The position numbers and the translations under genes were made by a program. Shown here one piece after another: positions 17,819 to 30,716 of a stretch of 64,000 nt of DNA. The stretch lies in the NCBI RefSeq assembly GCF_900101745.1, contig NZ_FNAD01000007.1, positions 248,001-312,000 of the forward strand, in the 5' to 3' direction. The notes under the pieces were generated by a model. That model had not been told where the DNA came from, did no database searches, and saw only the letters and a program-made list of their open reading frames with translations. The stretch is from Glycomyces harbinensis (GTDB taxonomy: Bacteria; Actinomycetota; Actinomycetes; Mycobacteriales; Micromonosporaceae). Position 1 is the first letter of the stretch. Each line of letters begins with the position of its first letter.

Positions 17819-19099
17819 ATGCACACGACACCCAGAGTCATCATCGTCGGCGGCGGATTCGCCGGCCTGGAGACGGCCTTCACACTCCACTCGCATCTGG
17901 GGGACCGGGTCGAGCTGCTGCTGATCGCCGACGAGCACGACTTCCTGTTCAAGCCGAACTCGATCTACCTGCCGTTCGGCGGCGACGAGGAGAAGCTCCG
18001 CATTCCACTCTCGCGTCCGACCTCACGCCGCGGCATCATCCTGCTCGCCGGTTCGCTCGCCCGCGTCCATACCCGCCGCAAGCAGGTCGAACTCGCCGAC
18101 GGCACCCTCGAACACTACGACCACCTGGTTCTCGCTACCGGCGCCGCCATGAGTCCCAAGGAGATTCCGGGCCTCGCCGAGCACGCTCAGACGGTCTGGA
18201 CCACCGAGCGGATGCACGAGCTCGGCACCTCGTTGGAGCGGCTGCGTGCAGAGGTTAAGGCCGGAGCGACGCGGCACGTCCTGTTCCTGGTGCCGCCGGG
18301 GAACAAGTGCGCCGGTCCGCTCTACGAGATCGCGTTCATGCTCGAGACCTGGCTGCGCCGCCATCATCTGCGCGACCGCGTCTGCCTGACCTTCACGACC
18401 TTCGAGTCGAGCTTCATCCAGGCATTCGGGCCCGGGGTCGACCATGTCGTGTCCGAGGAGTTCCACGACCGCGGCATCAACGGCTACACCCATCACACCG
18501 CCACCAGCGTGGACGCCGGCCTGGTCCACTTCGCCAACGGCACCGCGCACACCTACGACCTGCTCATCGCCTTCCCCCCGTATGTCGCCGCGGTCGACTA
18601 CCCGACCCTTCCCACCGATGACCGCGGGTTCCTGCTGACCGAGTCGCAGACCCGCCGCGTCCAGGGCACCGACGACGTCTACGCGCCCGGTGACGCCGGG
18701 GACTTCCCTGTCAAGCAGGCGTTCCTGGCGTTCCTCCAAGCCGACGCGGTCGCCGACGACATCGCTTCGTGCATCGATCCGACGGCCGTCCCGCACCCGC
18801 GCCGCTTCTCGCCGACGAGCATGTGCGTCATGGAGATGTTCGACAAGGCCACCTTCGCGCAGGTGCCGTTGGAGGTCACCGGCGACCCGTCCGCCCCGGT
18901 GCGGGTGGACCTCGGCGCCCGCGACGACTACCTGGTCGGGGTCTCTCCGCTGTGGAGGCTGGGCAAGAAGGCGCTCGGCGTCTACCTGCCGCAGCAGTTC
19001 CGGGCCGGTCGGCCCTTCCACGGCGGCCTGCCCTGGCACACCATGGAACTGGGACTGAAAGGCATGTCCAAGACCCTGGCCTCCACCGTGAAGGAATAG
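17819..19099 (+). CDS. FAD/NAD(P)-dependent oxidoreductase, sulfide:quinone reductase-like
   Basis: 426 aa, with GGGAGAGA before the ATG. The N-terminal FAD motif is VIIVGGGFAGLETAF and a second dinucleotide site is in the middle. The FAD-ribityl motif APGDAGDFPVKQAFLAFLQADAVA is that of NDH-2/SQR proteins. A Cys in GNKCAGPLYEIAFML sits where SQRs carry a redox cysteine (KCAG); another is in TSMCVMEMFDKAT. A role in sulfide or persulfide oxidation, or as an alternative quinone reductase, is inferred. The C-terminal ~60 residues could form the membrane-contact helices. Confidence 0.8.
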   Translation: MHTTPRVIIVGGGFAGLETAFTLHSHLGDRVELLLIADEHDFLFKPNSIYLPFGGDEEKLRIPLSRPTSRRGIILLAGSLARVHTRRKQVELADGTLEHYDHLVLATGAAMSPKEIPGLAEHAQTVWTTERMHELGTSLERLRAEVKAGATRHVLFLVPPGNKCAGPLYEIAFMLETWLRRHHLRDRVCLTFTTFESSFIQAFGPGVDHVVSEEFHDRGINGYTHHTATSVDAGLVHFANGTAHTYDLLIAFPPYVAAVDYPTLPTDDRGFLLTESQTRRVQGTDDVYAPGDAGDFPVKQAFLAFLQADAVADDIASCIDPTAVPHPRRFSPTSMCVMEMFDKATFAQVPLEVTGDPSAPVRVDLGARDDYLVGVSPLWRLGKKALGVYLPQQFRAGRPFHGGLPWHTMELGLKGMSKTLASTVKE

Positions 19100-19103
19100 G
19101 CGT

Positions 19104-19136
19104 CCGCGTCGAAGGGAACGGGCCCCTTCGACGCGG
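19104..19136 (+). terminator. Intrinsic terminator-like hairpin
   Basis: A perfect 13-bp stem CCGCGTCGAAGGG / CCCTTCGACGCGG with 7-base loop AACGGGC, 5 bases after the SQR-like gene. Confidence 0.75.
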
Positions 19137-19190
19137 CCCCATGCCCCTCGTTTTGTCCGGAAGCTCGCGCCGCGCGGGCGACGGCATCTA

Positions 19191-19226
19191 GGGACTCTCG
19201 TCACCACAGTCGGGGAGGTTGGTCAC
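19191..19226 (+). promoter_or_regulatory. Two DevR boxes ahead of a decayed gene
   Basis: GGGACTCTCGTCAC at 19191-19204 (9 of 10) and GGGAGGTTGGTCAC at 19213-19226 (8 of 10) start 22 bases apart. No intact rightward gene follows; the downstream sequence ends in a DoxX-like remnant (19420-19503). These look like the surviving promoter of a lost DevR target. Confidence 0.5.
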
Positions 19227-19367
19227 TGTTCGGGCCACTGCCCCTGTGCTGGTATGGAAGGGCGGGGCCGCTGACAATGGCGACCACGGCACCGATCCTG
19301 AGGGGGGATGGCGAAGACATCGATCCAATGGGGGGAGTGACCATCGGGCCGTCGCGCCGGTCACTCC

Positions 19368-19401
19368 AGGCGACCGCCTCCAGGTGTCGGGGCGGTCGCC
19401 T
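19368..19401. terminator. Hairpin inside the decayed region
   Basis: An 11-bp perfect stem AGGCGACCGCC / GGCGGTCGCCT with a 12-base loop. It lies between an orphan Shine-Dalgarno-like leader (ATGGGGGGAGTGACC, from 19329) and the DoxX remnant, so it may be the old terminator of a deleted gene. Confidence 0.5.
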
Positions 19402-19419
19402 CTCTCATGGTTCGCCAAG

Positions 19420-19503
19420 AGGATACGGATGGCCGCGGGTGCGCTGGCGCTTGTCTGTGCGGCGTCCCTGCCTCTGGAGAACAACCCGTTCACGGACGAT
19501 TAA
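19420..19503 (+). pseudogene. C-terminal remnant of a DoxX-like gene
   Basis: The encoded tail RIRMAAGALALVCAASLP then LENNPFTDD-stop aligns without gaps to MRIAAAAGALLLVLMWTAALP/PENNPFMDD of the intact DoxX-like protein at 42405-42944. The rest of the gene is missing and a stop follows directly. Upstream, an orphan leader at 19325-19345 resembles the leader of the PNPOx gene at 43050-43080. This is what is left of a paralogous DoxX/PNPOx locus after deletion. Confidence 0.65.
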
Positions 19504-19506
19504 AGA

Positions 19507-19529
19507 GGCCGCGACCCTCGGTCGCGGCC
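19507..19529. terminator. Intrinsic terminator
   Basis: A perfect 10-bp stem GGCCGCGACC / GGTCGCGGCC with 3-base loop CTC, followed by CCTTTCCTCTT. It separates the DoxX remnant (+) from the end of the flavodoxin gene (-). Confidence 0.8.
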
Positions 19530-19546
19530 CCTTTCCTCTTGCGCCG

Positions 19547-20059
19547 TCAACTCGTCACAGCGGCGGTCGCGGCGGCGAGCTCGGCCGCCCAGACGTGGGC
19601 GCGGTCGAGTTCGCCGGTCGACAGGGGTCCGGTCGAGTGCTCGACCAGGAAGCTGGCCGGGCTCGCGAGGACGGAGAAGCCGGCCTTGCGCAGGCGCCGG
19701 GTCGCGGCGCGCGCGGCGTGACCGGCGAATCGCGAATCCATGCGCGTGTCGAAGGCGATCGCCGGAGTGCCTGGGACGGCTTCGACCGACTCCAGCCATT
19801 CCCGGGCGCCGATCTGTGTGGAGACCAGCCCCCGCGGGGCCGTCAGCGCCGCCTCGCGGCGTGTGGACGAGCGGCTGAGTGAGAACGCGTGCGTCGGCGC
19901 CCCGACCACCACAAGGCCGATACTCTTGTCGATCACACTCGGAGCCTCGCCCACTTCGAACATTTCCACCTCCATGCTCTGCGAAAGCTCCGCGGCGACG
20001 GCCTTGGCCACCTGCCGTGTGTTGCCGAACATCGATTCGTAGACCACTGCGGCTCGCAT
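19547..20059 (-). CDS. Flavodoxin-like protein
   Basis: 170 aa from the ATG at 20059, with GAGAGG 9 bases upstream. The FMN phosphate loop reads VYESMFGNTRQVA, and VVGAPTHAFSLSR is the second flavin contact. Flavodoxins carry low-potential electrons and can replace ferredoxin; the nearby pyruvate oxidoreductase is an obvious donor (inference). The gene is 113 bases after PPDK in the same direction. That gap holds a CCCGGCC/GGCCGGG hairpin, a GGGTTCC/GGAACCC inverted repeat, and a poor DevR-like site (GGAACCCTGGTCGT at 20144, 7 of 10). Confidence 0.85.
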   Translation of the reverse strand: MRAAVVYESMFGNTRQVAKAVAAELSQSMEVEMFEVGEAPSVIDKSIGLVVVGAPTHAFSLSRSSTRREAALTAPRGLVSTQIGAREWLESVEAVPGTPAIAFDTRMDSRFAGHAARAATRRLRKAGFSVLASPASFLVEHSTGPLSTGELDRAHVWAAELAAATAAVTS

Positions 20060-20172
20060 TCTGATCGCCTCTCTCTCGGGTCTGCGGTGGTGAGCGGTTG
20101 CGGGTCCCGGCCCGGAGGCCGGGCCCCGCTCGGGTTCCAGTTCGGAACCCTGGTCGTGGAACGCTGATCGGC

Positions 20173-22878
<2,706 letters not shown>

Positions 22879-22963
22879 CGCACTGCCCTCTTTCTTCCGG
22901 ATACCTCCCTCCATTGGATGGCGCACGGCGCCGCCGCGCGCGGGCCAGAGGACACGAGCGGGA

Positions 22964-23017
22964 CCGACCTTGGTCCTGCTCCGGGTGGACCGGTCGCGCC
23001 GCAGGGACCAACGGGTT
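22964..23017. promoter_or_regulatory. DevR-box candidates between ppdK and the pyruvate oxidoreductase operon
   Basis: CCGACCTTGGTCCT (22964-22977, 7 of 10) and GGGACCAACGGGTT (23004-23017, intact left half) lie 40 bases apart in the 220-base divergent region. The second shares GGGACCAA with the 9/10 box at 14829. Moderate support only. Confidence 0.45.
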
Positions 23018-23098
23018 CTCGACGGGGGCCGTATGGCACCTGTCGCAGCCGGGGCTGCCGCGATTGACTCGAATCAGCCAGATCGGAAGGGGGACGTC

Positions 23099-23719
23099 AT
23101 GTTCGCGATCAGAATCCACGGTCGAGGCGGCCAGGGAGTGGTCACCGCCGCCGAGATGCTGTCTCAGGCCGCGTTCCTGGAAGGCAAGTTCGCCCAGGCG
23201 GTCCCGAGCTTCGGCTCCGAGCGGACCGGCGCGCCCGTCGTCGCCTACTGCCGCATCGCCGACTGCATGCTGCGCGGACGCGAACCGGTGGCCCGTCCCG
23301 ACGCGCTGATCATCCAGGACCCGACGCTGCGGTTCCTCCCCGAGGTCTTCGAAGGTATGCCTGTGGGGGGCTACCTCCTCGTCAACTCCGCCCGCCCGCT
23401 CGCAGAGCTCGGCATCGGCGACCGCCTGGCAGGACTCCGCCGCTCGCGCGTCGCCTCGTTGGACGCCAGCCGGATCGCCCGCTCGCACCTCGGTCGGCCG
23501 CTGCCCAACACCGCACTCCTCGGCGGTTTCGCCGCACTCTCCGGGGTGCTTTCGCTCGACTCCATTGCCGAGGCGTTCCGGCAGAGGTTTGACGACACCG
23601 TCGCTGAGGCCAACGTCCGCGCGGCCTTCGAGGCGTATCGCCTGGTGGCCGCCCAGCGGCACGGGCGGGAGCAATTGCGGGGCCACCGCGTCCTGCGCGC
23701 CCAGACAGCGCGCCCGTAG
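23099..23719 (+). CDS. porG: 2-oxoacid (pyruvate):acceptor oxidoreductase, gamma subunit
   Basis: 206 aa, with GGAAGGGGGA before the ATG at 23099. The family signature IRIHGRGGQGVVTAAEML opens the protein, with SFGSERTGAPV further in. The gamma subunit belongs to the heterotetrameric pyruvate/2-oxoacid:ferredoxin oxidoreductases that form acyl-CoA, CO2 and reduced ferredoxin. It is first in a seven-gene operon (porG, porA, porB, NADPH subunit, pntAA, pntAB, pntB). Confidence 0.92.
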   Translation: MFAIRIHGRGGQGVVTAAEMLSQAAFLEGKFAQAVPSFGSERTGAPVVAYCRIADCMLRGREPVARPDALIIQDPTLRFLPEVFEGMPVGGYLLVNSARPLAELGIGDRLAGLRRSRVASLDASRIARSHLGRPLPNTALLGGFAALSGVLSLDSIAEAFRQRFDDTVAEANVRAAFEAYRLVAAQRHGREQLRGHRVLRAQTARP

Positions 23720-23749
23720 ACACCGGTCCCGGCAGAGGAGCGATGGAAA

Positions 23750-24925
23750 ATGTGCGAGCAGATCGAGGGTTCTCAGGCCATGGCGCGCGTAGTGGCGGCC
23801 TGCCGTCCTGACGTGGTGTGCGCCTACCCCATCTCACCCCAGACCCACATCGTCGAGGCCCTCGCCGCGATGGTCCGCGCCGGAAGGCCCGGCCGGGCTC
23901 AGTTTGTCAACGTCGAGAGCGAGATGGCCGCCCTGTCGGTGGCCATCGGCGCCTCCGCGACCGGCGCCCGCGCTTACACCGCCACCGCCAGCCAGGGACT
24001 GCTGTACATGGCCGAGGCCCTCTACAACGCGGCCGGCCTCGGCCTGCCGATCGTCATGACGGTGGCGAACCGGGCGATCGGCGCGCCGATCAACATCTGG
24101 AACGACCACTCCGACTCGATCTCCCAGCGCGATTCGGGCTGGATCCAGCTGTACGCCTTGGACAACCAGCATGCCGCCGATCTCCACCCGGTCGCCTTCC
24201 GCCTGGCCGAAGAGGTGTCGCTGCCGGTCATGGTATGCGTGGACGGATTCGTGCTGACGCACGCTGTCGAGCCGGTGGATCTGGCCGAGCAGGCCCAGGT
24301 GGACGCGTTTCTGCCGCCTTTCGCGCCCCGCCAGGTCCTCGACCCGGACGATCCGATCACCATCGGTGCGATGGTCGGACCGGAGGCGTTCACCGAGGTC
24401 CGGTTCCTGGCCCACGAGAACGCGAAGCGCGCCCTCGACCGCCTGCCGGTCCTCGCCGCGGACTACGCCGCCATCGTCGGACGCACAGTACCGGCCATAG
24501 TGGATTCCTACCGCTCGGAGGACGCCGAGATGCTGGTGATCGCCATGGGTTCGGTCGTCGGCACCCTCAAGGACGCCGTGGACGAACTACGCGACGACGG
24601 CGCCGACGTCGGCGCGCTCGGGCTGGTCGCATACCGCCCCTTTCCGTTCGAGACGATCCGGGCCGCGGCCGCCGGGCGCTCACGCGTGATCGTGCTGGAG
24701 CGGGCCCAACCCGCCGGCAGTACGGGCGTGGTCGGCGCCGAGGTCCGATCGGCCCTCCCCGGCGGCCCGCCGGTCCACTCCGTCGTGGCCGGACTCGGCG
24801 GACGGCCCGTCACACGCTCCTCTCTCAAGACCGTGATCACAGCGGCGCAGCGCGGCGAACTGCCCGAACTGTCCTTCATGGACCTCGACACCGGGCTCGT
24901 TGAAGCCGCAAGGAGTGCGACATGA
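23750..24925 (+). CDS. porA: 2-oxoacid (pyruvate):ferredoxin oxidoreductase, alpha subunit
   Basis: 391 aa. The alpha-subunit motif AYPISPQTHIVEAL near the N-terminus and TATASQGLLYMAEALY are typical of PorA. MVRAGRPGRAQFVNVESE contributes the residue that activates TPP. Its stop overlaps the start of the beta subunit (ATGA). Pyruvate is the most likely substrate given the neighbouring PPDK and lactate dehydrogenase; other 2-oxoacids are not excluded. Confidence 0.92.
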   Translation: MCEQIEGSQAMARVVAACRPDVVCAYPISPQTHIVEALAAMVRAGRPGRAQFVNVESEMAALSVAIGASATGARAYTATASQGLLYMAEALYNAAGLGLPIVMTVANRAIGAPINIWNDHSDSISQRDSGWIQLYALDNQHAADLHPVAFRLAEEVSLPVMVCVDGFVLTHAVEPVDLAEQAQVDAFLPPFAPRQVLDPDDPITIGAMVGPEAFTEVRFLAHENAKRALDRLPVLAADYAAIVGRTVPAIVDSYRSEDAEMLVIAMGSVVGTLKDAVDELRDDGADVGALGLVAYRPFPFETIRAAAAGRSRVIVLERAQPAGSTGVVGAEVRSALPGGPPVHSVVAGLGGRPVTRSSLKTVITAAQRGELPELSFMDLDTGLVEAARSAT

Positions 24926-25926
24926 CCACGCAGCGTCTCAAGTTCTACCAGGTCGGCAGCTTCGCCGTCGGCAACCGCCTCGCCGCCCCCGACCAGCGGA
25001 CCGTCCAAGCACGGCCCGACCGGGCCAACGCGCTCACGAGCGGCCACCGCGCCTGCCGCGGGTGCGGCGAGGCCCTGGGCGCCCGCTTCGTGCAGGATGC
25101 GGCCGCGCGCGCCGCCGAAGGCCGCCTCATCAGCGTCAACGCCACCGGCTGCTTGGAGGTCTTCTCCACGCCGTTCCCCGAAACCGCCTGGCAGGTCCCG
25201 TGGATCCACTCCCTGTTCGGCAACGCCCCCTCGGTCGCCTCGGGAGTCGCATACGCGCTGCGCGCCAAAGGCGACACGCGTACCAGGGTCCTCGGCCAGG
25301 GCGGCGACGGCGGCACCGTCGACATCGGATTCGCTTCGCTCTCAGGCATGTTCGAACGCAACGACGACGTCCTGTTCGTCTGCTACGACAACCAGGGCTA
25401 CATGAACACCGGCGTGCAGCGTTCCGGAGCTACCCCTCCCGCGGCCCGCACCGCGACCACTCCCGCTCTCGGGCCCACGCCCGGTAACCCGTTCGGCCAG
25501 GGTAAGGACGCCCCCCGCATCGCCGCCGCCCACCGCATCCCCTACGTCGCGACGGCCACGATCGCCGACCTGCACGACCTTGAGGACAAGGTCGCCGCCG
25601 CCATGGCGCTGCACGGCGCCCGCTACCTCCACGTGCTCGTGCCCTGCCCCCTCGGCTGGGGCAGCGCCTCCGCTGAGACGGTGAAGCTCGCGCGCCTCGC
25701 CGTCGACACCGCCCTGTTCCCGCTTTACGAGGCCCGCGGCGGCGAGGTCACCGCCGTCACGCGCCTGCGCCGCCAACCGGTCCCCGTCGAGCAGTACCTG
25801 CGGCCCCAGAAGCGCTACCGGCACCTGTTCGAACCCGGGATCGACACGGCGACGCTCGACCGCATCCAACTGATCGCCGACGCCAACATCGCCGAATACG
25901 GCCTGGCACCCGAGGAGGGGTCATGA
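24922..25926 (+). CDS. porB: 2-oxoacid (pyruvate):ferredoxin oxidoreductase, beta subunit (TPP-binding)
   Basis: 334 aa. The TPP/Mg motif is GQGGDGGTVDIGF with YDNQGYMNTG downstream. An N-terminal CRGCGEALGARF plus NATGCLEVF supplies the cysteines of the single [4Fe-4S] cluster usual in PorB. It forms the catalytic core with the alpha subunit. Both junctions of this gene are 4-base ATGA overlaps, implying coupled translation of alpha, beta and the NADPH subunit. Confidence 0.93.
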   Translation: MTTQRLKFYQVGSFAVGNRLAAPDQRTVQARPDRANALTSGHRACRGCGEALGARFVQDAAARAAEGRLISVNATGCLEVFSTPFPETAWQVPWIHSLFGNAPSVASGVAYALRAKGDTRTRVLGQGGDGGTVDIGFASLSGMFERNDDVLFVCYDNQGYMNTGVQRSGATPPAARTATTPALGPTPGNPFGQGKDAPRIAAAHRIPYVATATIADLHDLEDKVAAAMALHGARYLHVLVPCPLGWGSASAETVKLARLAVDTALFPLYEARGGEVTAVTRLRRQPVPVEQYLRPQKRYRHLFEPGIDTATLDRIQLIADANIAEYGLAPEEGS

Positions 25927-27548
25927 CCGCCGAACGCAGACGGCTCCCGTTCGCCGTCACCTTGGCGACCGGCACGAGCCTGGCCAACCACACCGGCGCC
26001 TGGCGCACCGAGCGGCCCGTCTACCGGAACCTGCGAGCGCCGTGCGGCGACGCTTGCCCGGCGGAGGAGGACGTCCAAGGCTGGCTCTACCGCGCCGAAG
26101 AGGGCGAATACGAGGCCGCCTGGCGCCTCCTCATGGCCGAGAACCCCTTCCCGGCGATCATGGGCCGAGTCTGCTACCACCCGTGCGAGACCGCCTGCAA
26201 CCGCGGACAGGTCGATGAAGCCGTCGGCATCAACGCCGTCGAGCGCTTCCTCGGCGACCGGGCCATCAAGCAGGGCTGGACCATGCCGGTCGAAGCCGCA
26301 CCGACCGGCCGCCGCGTCCTCGTCGTCGGGGCCGGACCTGCCGGTCTCGCCGCCGCCTACCACCTGCGCCTGCTCGGACACGAGGTCACCGTCGCCGACG
26401 CGGCCGAACGGCCCGGCGGCATGATGCGCTACGGCATCCCGGCCTACCGCCTGCCCCGCGACGTCCTCGACGCCGAGATCGACCGCGTCGCGCGCATGGG
26501 CGTCACCTTCGAACTCGGCCACCCTGTGACCGACCTCGACGCCGAGCGCGAGGCCTACGACGCGGTCTTCCTCGCCATCGGCGCCCAGATCGGCAAGCGC
26601 GCCTACATCCCCGCGGGCGAGTCCCCGCGGCTGCTCGACGCGCTCGCCGTGCTCCGCTCCGTCGCCGAAGACGAACCGGTCCGCCTCGGCCGCCGCGTCG
26701 TCGTCTACGGCGGCGGCAACACCGCCATGGACGCCGCCCGCACCGCCCGCCGCCTCGGCGCCACCGAAGCCGTCGTGGTGTACCGACGCACCCGCGAACG
26801 CATGCCCGCACACGAGTCCGAAGTGGCGGAAGCCCTCGACGAGGGCGTCCAGATCCGCTGGCTCTCCACGATCAGCGCCGCCGCCGGCGAGGCGATCGTC
26901 CTGGAGCGCATGGAACTCGACGACACCGGCTTTCCGCGCCCGACCGGCCAATTCGAGACGCTCGCGGCCGACAGCGTCGTCCTCGCCGTCGGTCAGGACG
27001 TCGACCGCACCCTCATCGCGGCCCTTCCGGAGACCGACGGGGCGGTCGCCGTCGACGAGGCGTTCATGACCGCGACCCCCGGCGTCTTCGCCGGCGGCGA
27101 CATGGTGCCTTCCGAACGGACCTGCACCGTCGCGGTCGGCCACGGCAAACGCGCCGCACGCCGCATCCACGCCTGGCTCACCGGCATCCAACCAGCCTCC
27201 GGGCCCAAGCCGCCGATCGCCGACATCGAACGACTCAACACCTGGTACTACACCGAAGCCCCGCACCAGATGCGCCCCCGCCTCGAGACCGCCCGGCGCA
27301 TCGGCACCTTCGACGAGGTCGTCGGCGGCCTCGACGCCGAGACCGCCCTGTTCGAGGCCCGCCGCTGCATGTCCTGCGGCAACTGCTTCGAATGCGACAA
27401 CTGCTACGGCATGTGCCCCGACAACGCCATCGTCAAGCTCGGCCCCGGCAAGGGGTTCGCGATCGACCTCGACTACTGCAAGGGCTGCGGCATCTGCGCC
27501 GCCGAATGCCCCGCCGGGGCCATCGCCATGATCGAGGAGGAGACCTGA
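25923..27548 (+). CDS. NADPH-linked FAD/Fe-S subunit fused to a two-cluster ferredoxin (GltD-PorD type)
   Basis: 541 aa. The N-terminal Fer4_20 domain has CGDAC and YHPCETACNRG. FAD (VLVVGAGPAGLAAAYHL) and NADP (VVVYGGGNTAMDAARTARRLGA) domains follow as in glutamate synthase small subunit. Two [4Fe-4S] motifs close the protein: CMSCGNCFECDNCYGMCP and CKGCGICAAECP. It replaces the small PorD ferredoxin, so electrons from pyruvate can pass directly to NADP+ (inferred from domains). Its TGA shares one base with the ATG of pntAA, tying it to the transhydrogenase. Confidence 0.9.
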   Translation: MTAERRRLPFAVTLATGTSLANHTGAWRTERPVYRNLRAPCGDACPAEEDVQGWLYRAEEGEYEAAWRLLMAENPFPAIMGRVCYHPCETACNRGQVDEAVGINAVERFLGDRAIKQGWTMPVEAAPTGRRVLVVGAGPAGLAAAYHLRLLGHEVTVADAAERPGGMMRYGIPAYRLPRDVLDAEIDRVARMGVTFELGHPVTDLDAEREAYDAVFLAIGAQIGKRAYIPAGESPRLLDALAVLRSVAEDEPVRLGRRVVVYGGGNTAMDAARTARRLGATEAVVVYRRTRERMPAHESEVAEALDEGVQIRWLSTISAAAGEAIVLERMELDDTGFPRPTGQFETLAADSVVLAVGQDVDRTLIAALPETDGAVAVDEAFMTATPGVFAGGDMVPSERTCTVAVGHGKRAARRIHAWLTGIQPASGPKPPIADIERLNTWYYTEAPHQMRPRLETARRIGTFDEVVGGLDAETALFEARRCMSCGNCFECDNCYGMCPDNAIVKLGPGKGFAIDLDYCKGCGICAAECPAGAIAMIEEET

Positions 27549-28711
27549 TGAACCACACCGCAGTGGGCGTCCTCAAGGAGCACGCCCCAGGAGAACGCCG
27601 CGTCGCCCTCGTTCCCGGCGACGTCGCCGCCCTGGCCCGGACCGGCTTCGCCGTCTGCGTGGAGCACGGCGCGGGGGACCGCGCCTGGTTCACCGACCAG
27701 GACTACCGCGACGCCGGAGCAGTGGTGGAGGAGGCGGCGGCGATCCGCCGTGACTGCGCGATCCTGCTGTGCGTCGATCCGCCCATCGTCGAGAGCCCCC
27801 TGTCGCCGCACGCCGGGCAGGTCCTCATCGGCATGCTGCAACCGCTGCACCAGCCGCACCGGGTCCGGGCCTGGGCCCGCCAGGGCATCACCACCGTCAG
27901 CCTCGACATGCTGCCGCGCACCCTCTCCCGGGCCCAGGCCATGGACGCCCTCACCTCCCAGACCCATCTCGCCGGCTACCGCGCCGTCTTCGTCGCGGCG
28001 GCCGCCTACCGGGGCTTCATGCCGATGCTCACCACGGCGACCGGCACCGTCAGGCCCGCCTCCGTCCTCGTTCTCGGTTGCGGTGTCGCCGGACTGTCCG
28101 CGGTCGGCGCCGCCCGAAGAGCCGGCGCGGTCGTGACCGCCTATGACGTCCGGCCCGAGGCCGCCGCCGCGGCGCGGTCGCTTGGCGCCGCCGTCCTGGA
28201 CCTCGCCGTCGACGCCGCGGGCGAAGGGGGATACGCCAGAGCCCTCACCGAGACCGAGACCCGAGCCCAGCAGGAGACGCTCGCCGCGGTCATCGGCCGC
28301 TTCGACATCGTCATCGCCACAGCCCAGGTCCCCGGCGGCGAACCGCCGCTGCTGGTCACCGAGACTGCGATCGACCGGCTGCGCCCCGGCGCCGTCCTGG
28401 TCGACCTCGCCGCCGGCGCCCTCGGCGGCAACATCGCCGGATCCGTGCCGGACGCCACCGTCGAACCCGCACGCGGCGTCACCCTCATCGGGGCCCCGAA
28501 CCTCGCCTCCGACATGGCCCCGGCCGCGTCGGCCGCATACTCCCGCAACGTATGCGCGCTGCTCAAGCACCTCGCGCCAGCGGGAGCGCTCCGCATCGAC
28601 CCCGACGACGAGATTCAAGCCGCCGTCCTCATCACCCACGGCGGGGCGATCGTCCATCGGACCCTCGCCCGGCTCGCCGCACCGCCCACCAGGGAAAGGA
28701 CCGGCGCATGA
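27548..28711 (+). CDS. pntAA: NAD(P) transhydrogenase subunit alpha, part 1 (NAD-binding)
   Basis: 387 aa. The opening GVLKEHAPGERRVALVPGD is the alanine-dehydrogenase/PntA signature, and the NAD-binding motif is VLVLGCGVAGLSAVGAARRAGA. It lacks the membrane part, which is encoded separately by the next gene, the split PntAA/PntAB form common in actinobacteria and Rhodospirillum. With PntAB and PntB it couples hydride transfer between NADH and NADP+ to proton movement. Confidence 0.94.
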   Translation: MNHTAVGVLKEHAPGERRVALVPGDVAALARTGFAVCVEHGAGDRAWFTDQDYRDAGAVVEEAAAIRRDCAILLCVDPPIVESPLSPHAGQVLIGMLQPLHQPHRVRAWARQGITTVSLDMLPRTLSRAQAMDALTSQTHLAGYRAVFVAAAAYRGFMPMLTTATGTVRPASVLVLGCGVAGLSAVGAARRAGAVVTAYDVRPEAAAAARSLGAAVLDLAVDAAGEGGYARALTETETRAQQETLAAVIGRFDIVIATAQVPGGEPPLLVTETAIDRLRPGAVLVDLAAGALGGNIAGSVPDATVEPARGVTLIGAPNLASDMAPAASAAYSRNVCALLKHLAPAGALRIDPDDEIQAAVLITHGGAIVHRTLARLAAPPTRERTGA

Positions 28712-29015
28712 ACACGCCGATGCTCACCGCCGTAACGGTGTTCGCGCTGGCCCTGCTGATCGGGTTCGCGGTCATCAGCAAGGTCCCCGCCACACTCCAC
28801 ACGCCCTTGATGTCGGCCACCAACGCCGTTCACGGCATCGTCCTCATCGGCGCGATGCTCGTGGCCTCGTCCGCTGACGACGCGCTCGGGTACGCGATCG
28901 CCTTCGCGGCCGTCGCCTTCGGGGCGGCCAACGTGGTCGGCGGCTACGCCGTGTCGGACCGGATGCTCCACATGTTCCGCGCTCCGACGCGCGGGGAAGA
29001 GGAAGAGGCGAAACG

Positions 29016-29019
<4 letters not shown>
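28708..29019 (+). CDS. pntAB: NAD(P) transhydrogenase subunit alpha, part 2 (membrane)
   Basis: 103 aa with three predicted membrane helices: residues 5-24, LMSATNAVHGIVLIGAML, and AIAFAAVAFGAANVVGGYAV. The start overlaps the pntAA stop (ATGA) and the stop overlaps the pntB GTG (GTGA). The SATNAVHGI segment is the family hallmark of the proton channel. Confidence 0.94.
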
Positions 29020-30419
<1,400 letters not shown>

Positions 30420-30431
30420 CGGTTCCACCTG

Positions 30432-30463
30432 CGTCGGCCCATCCTCGCGCACCGAGGCCGACG
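30432..30463 (+). terminator. Terminator-like hairpin after pntB
   Basis: CGTCGGCC pairs with GGCCGACG; the inner CCTCG/CGAGG can also pair. It starts 13 bases after the stop. The remaining 30464-30716 stretch shows no gene and no clear DevR box. Confidence 0.55.
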
Positions 30464-30716
30464 GAACGAGCGCGAATTCGCCGAGCCGACGCGGGCAGGC
30501 GGAGGCGAACGCGGGGCTCGAGGGCCGCACCTGGTTCGCAGGGCCGGGCTGCGGGGCGTCGTTCACCCGTCGTCTTCGCAGGTTTCCAGTGCTCGCGCCC
30601 GACCCTCGTGCGAGGCTCGTACAAGAGCGGGAATCGCAGTCGGCTCCGGCCTGAGGGTCGCTTCGGCATCACCCGAGCGTTCTGCCGGCGCCATGAGCCG
30701 ATGATGGAGGGCGAGG

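Noticed and set aside
20144..20157. GGAACCCTGGTCGT as a DevR box for flavodoxin
   Set aside because: Only 7 of 10 positions match and it overlaps a separate GGGTTCC/GGAACCC repeat; not above chance in this G+C-rich DNA.
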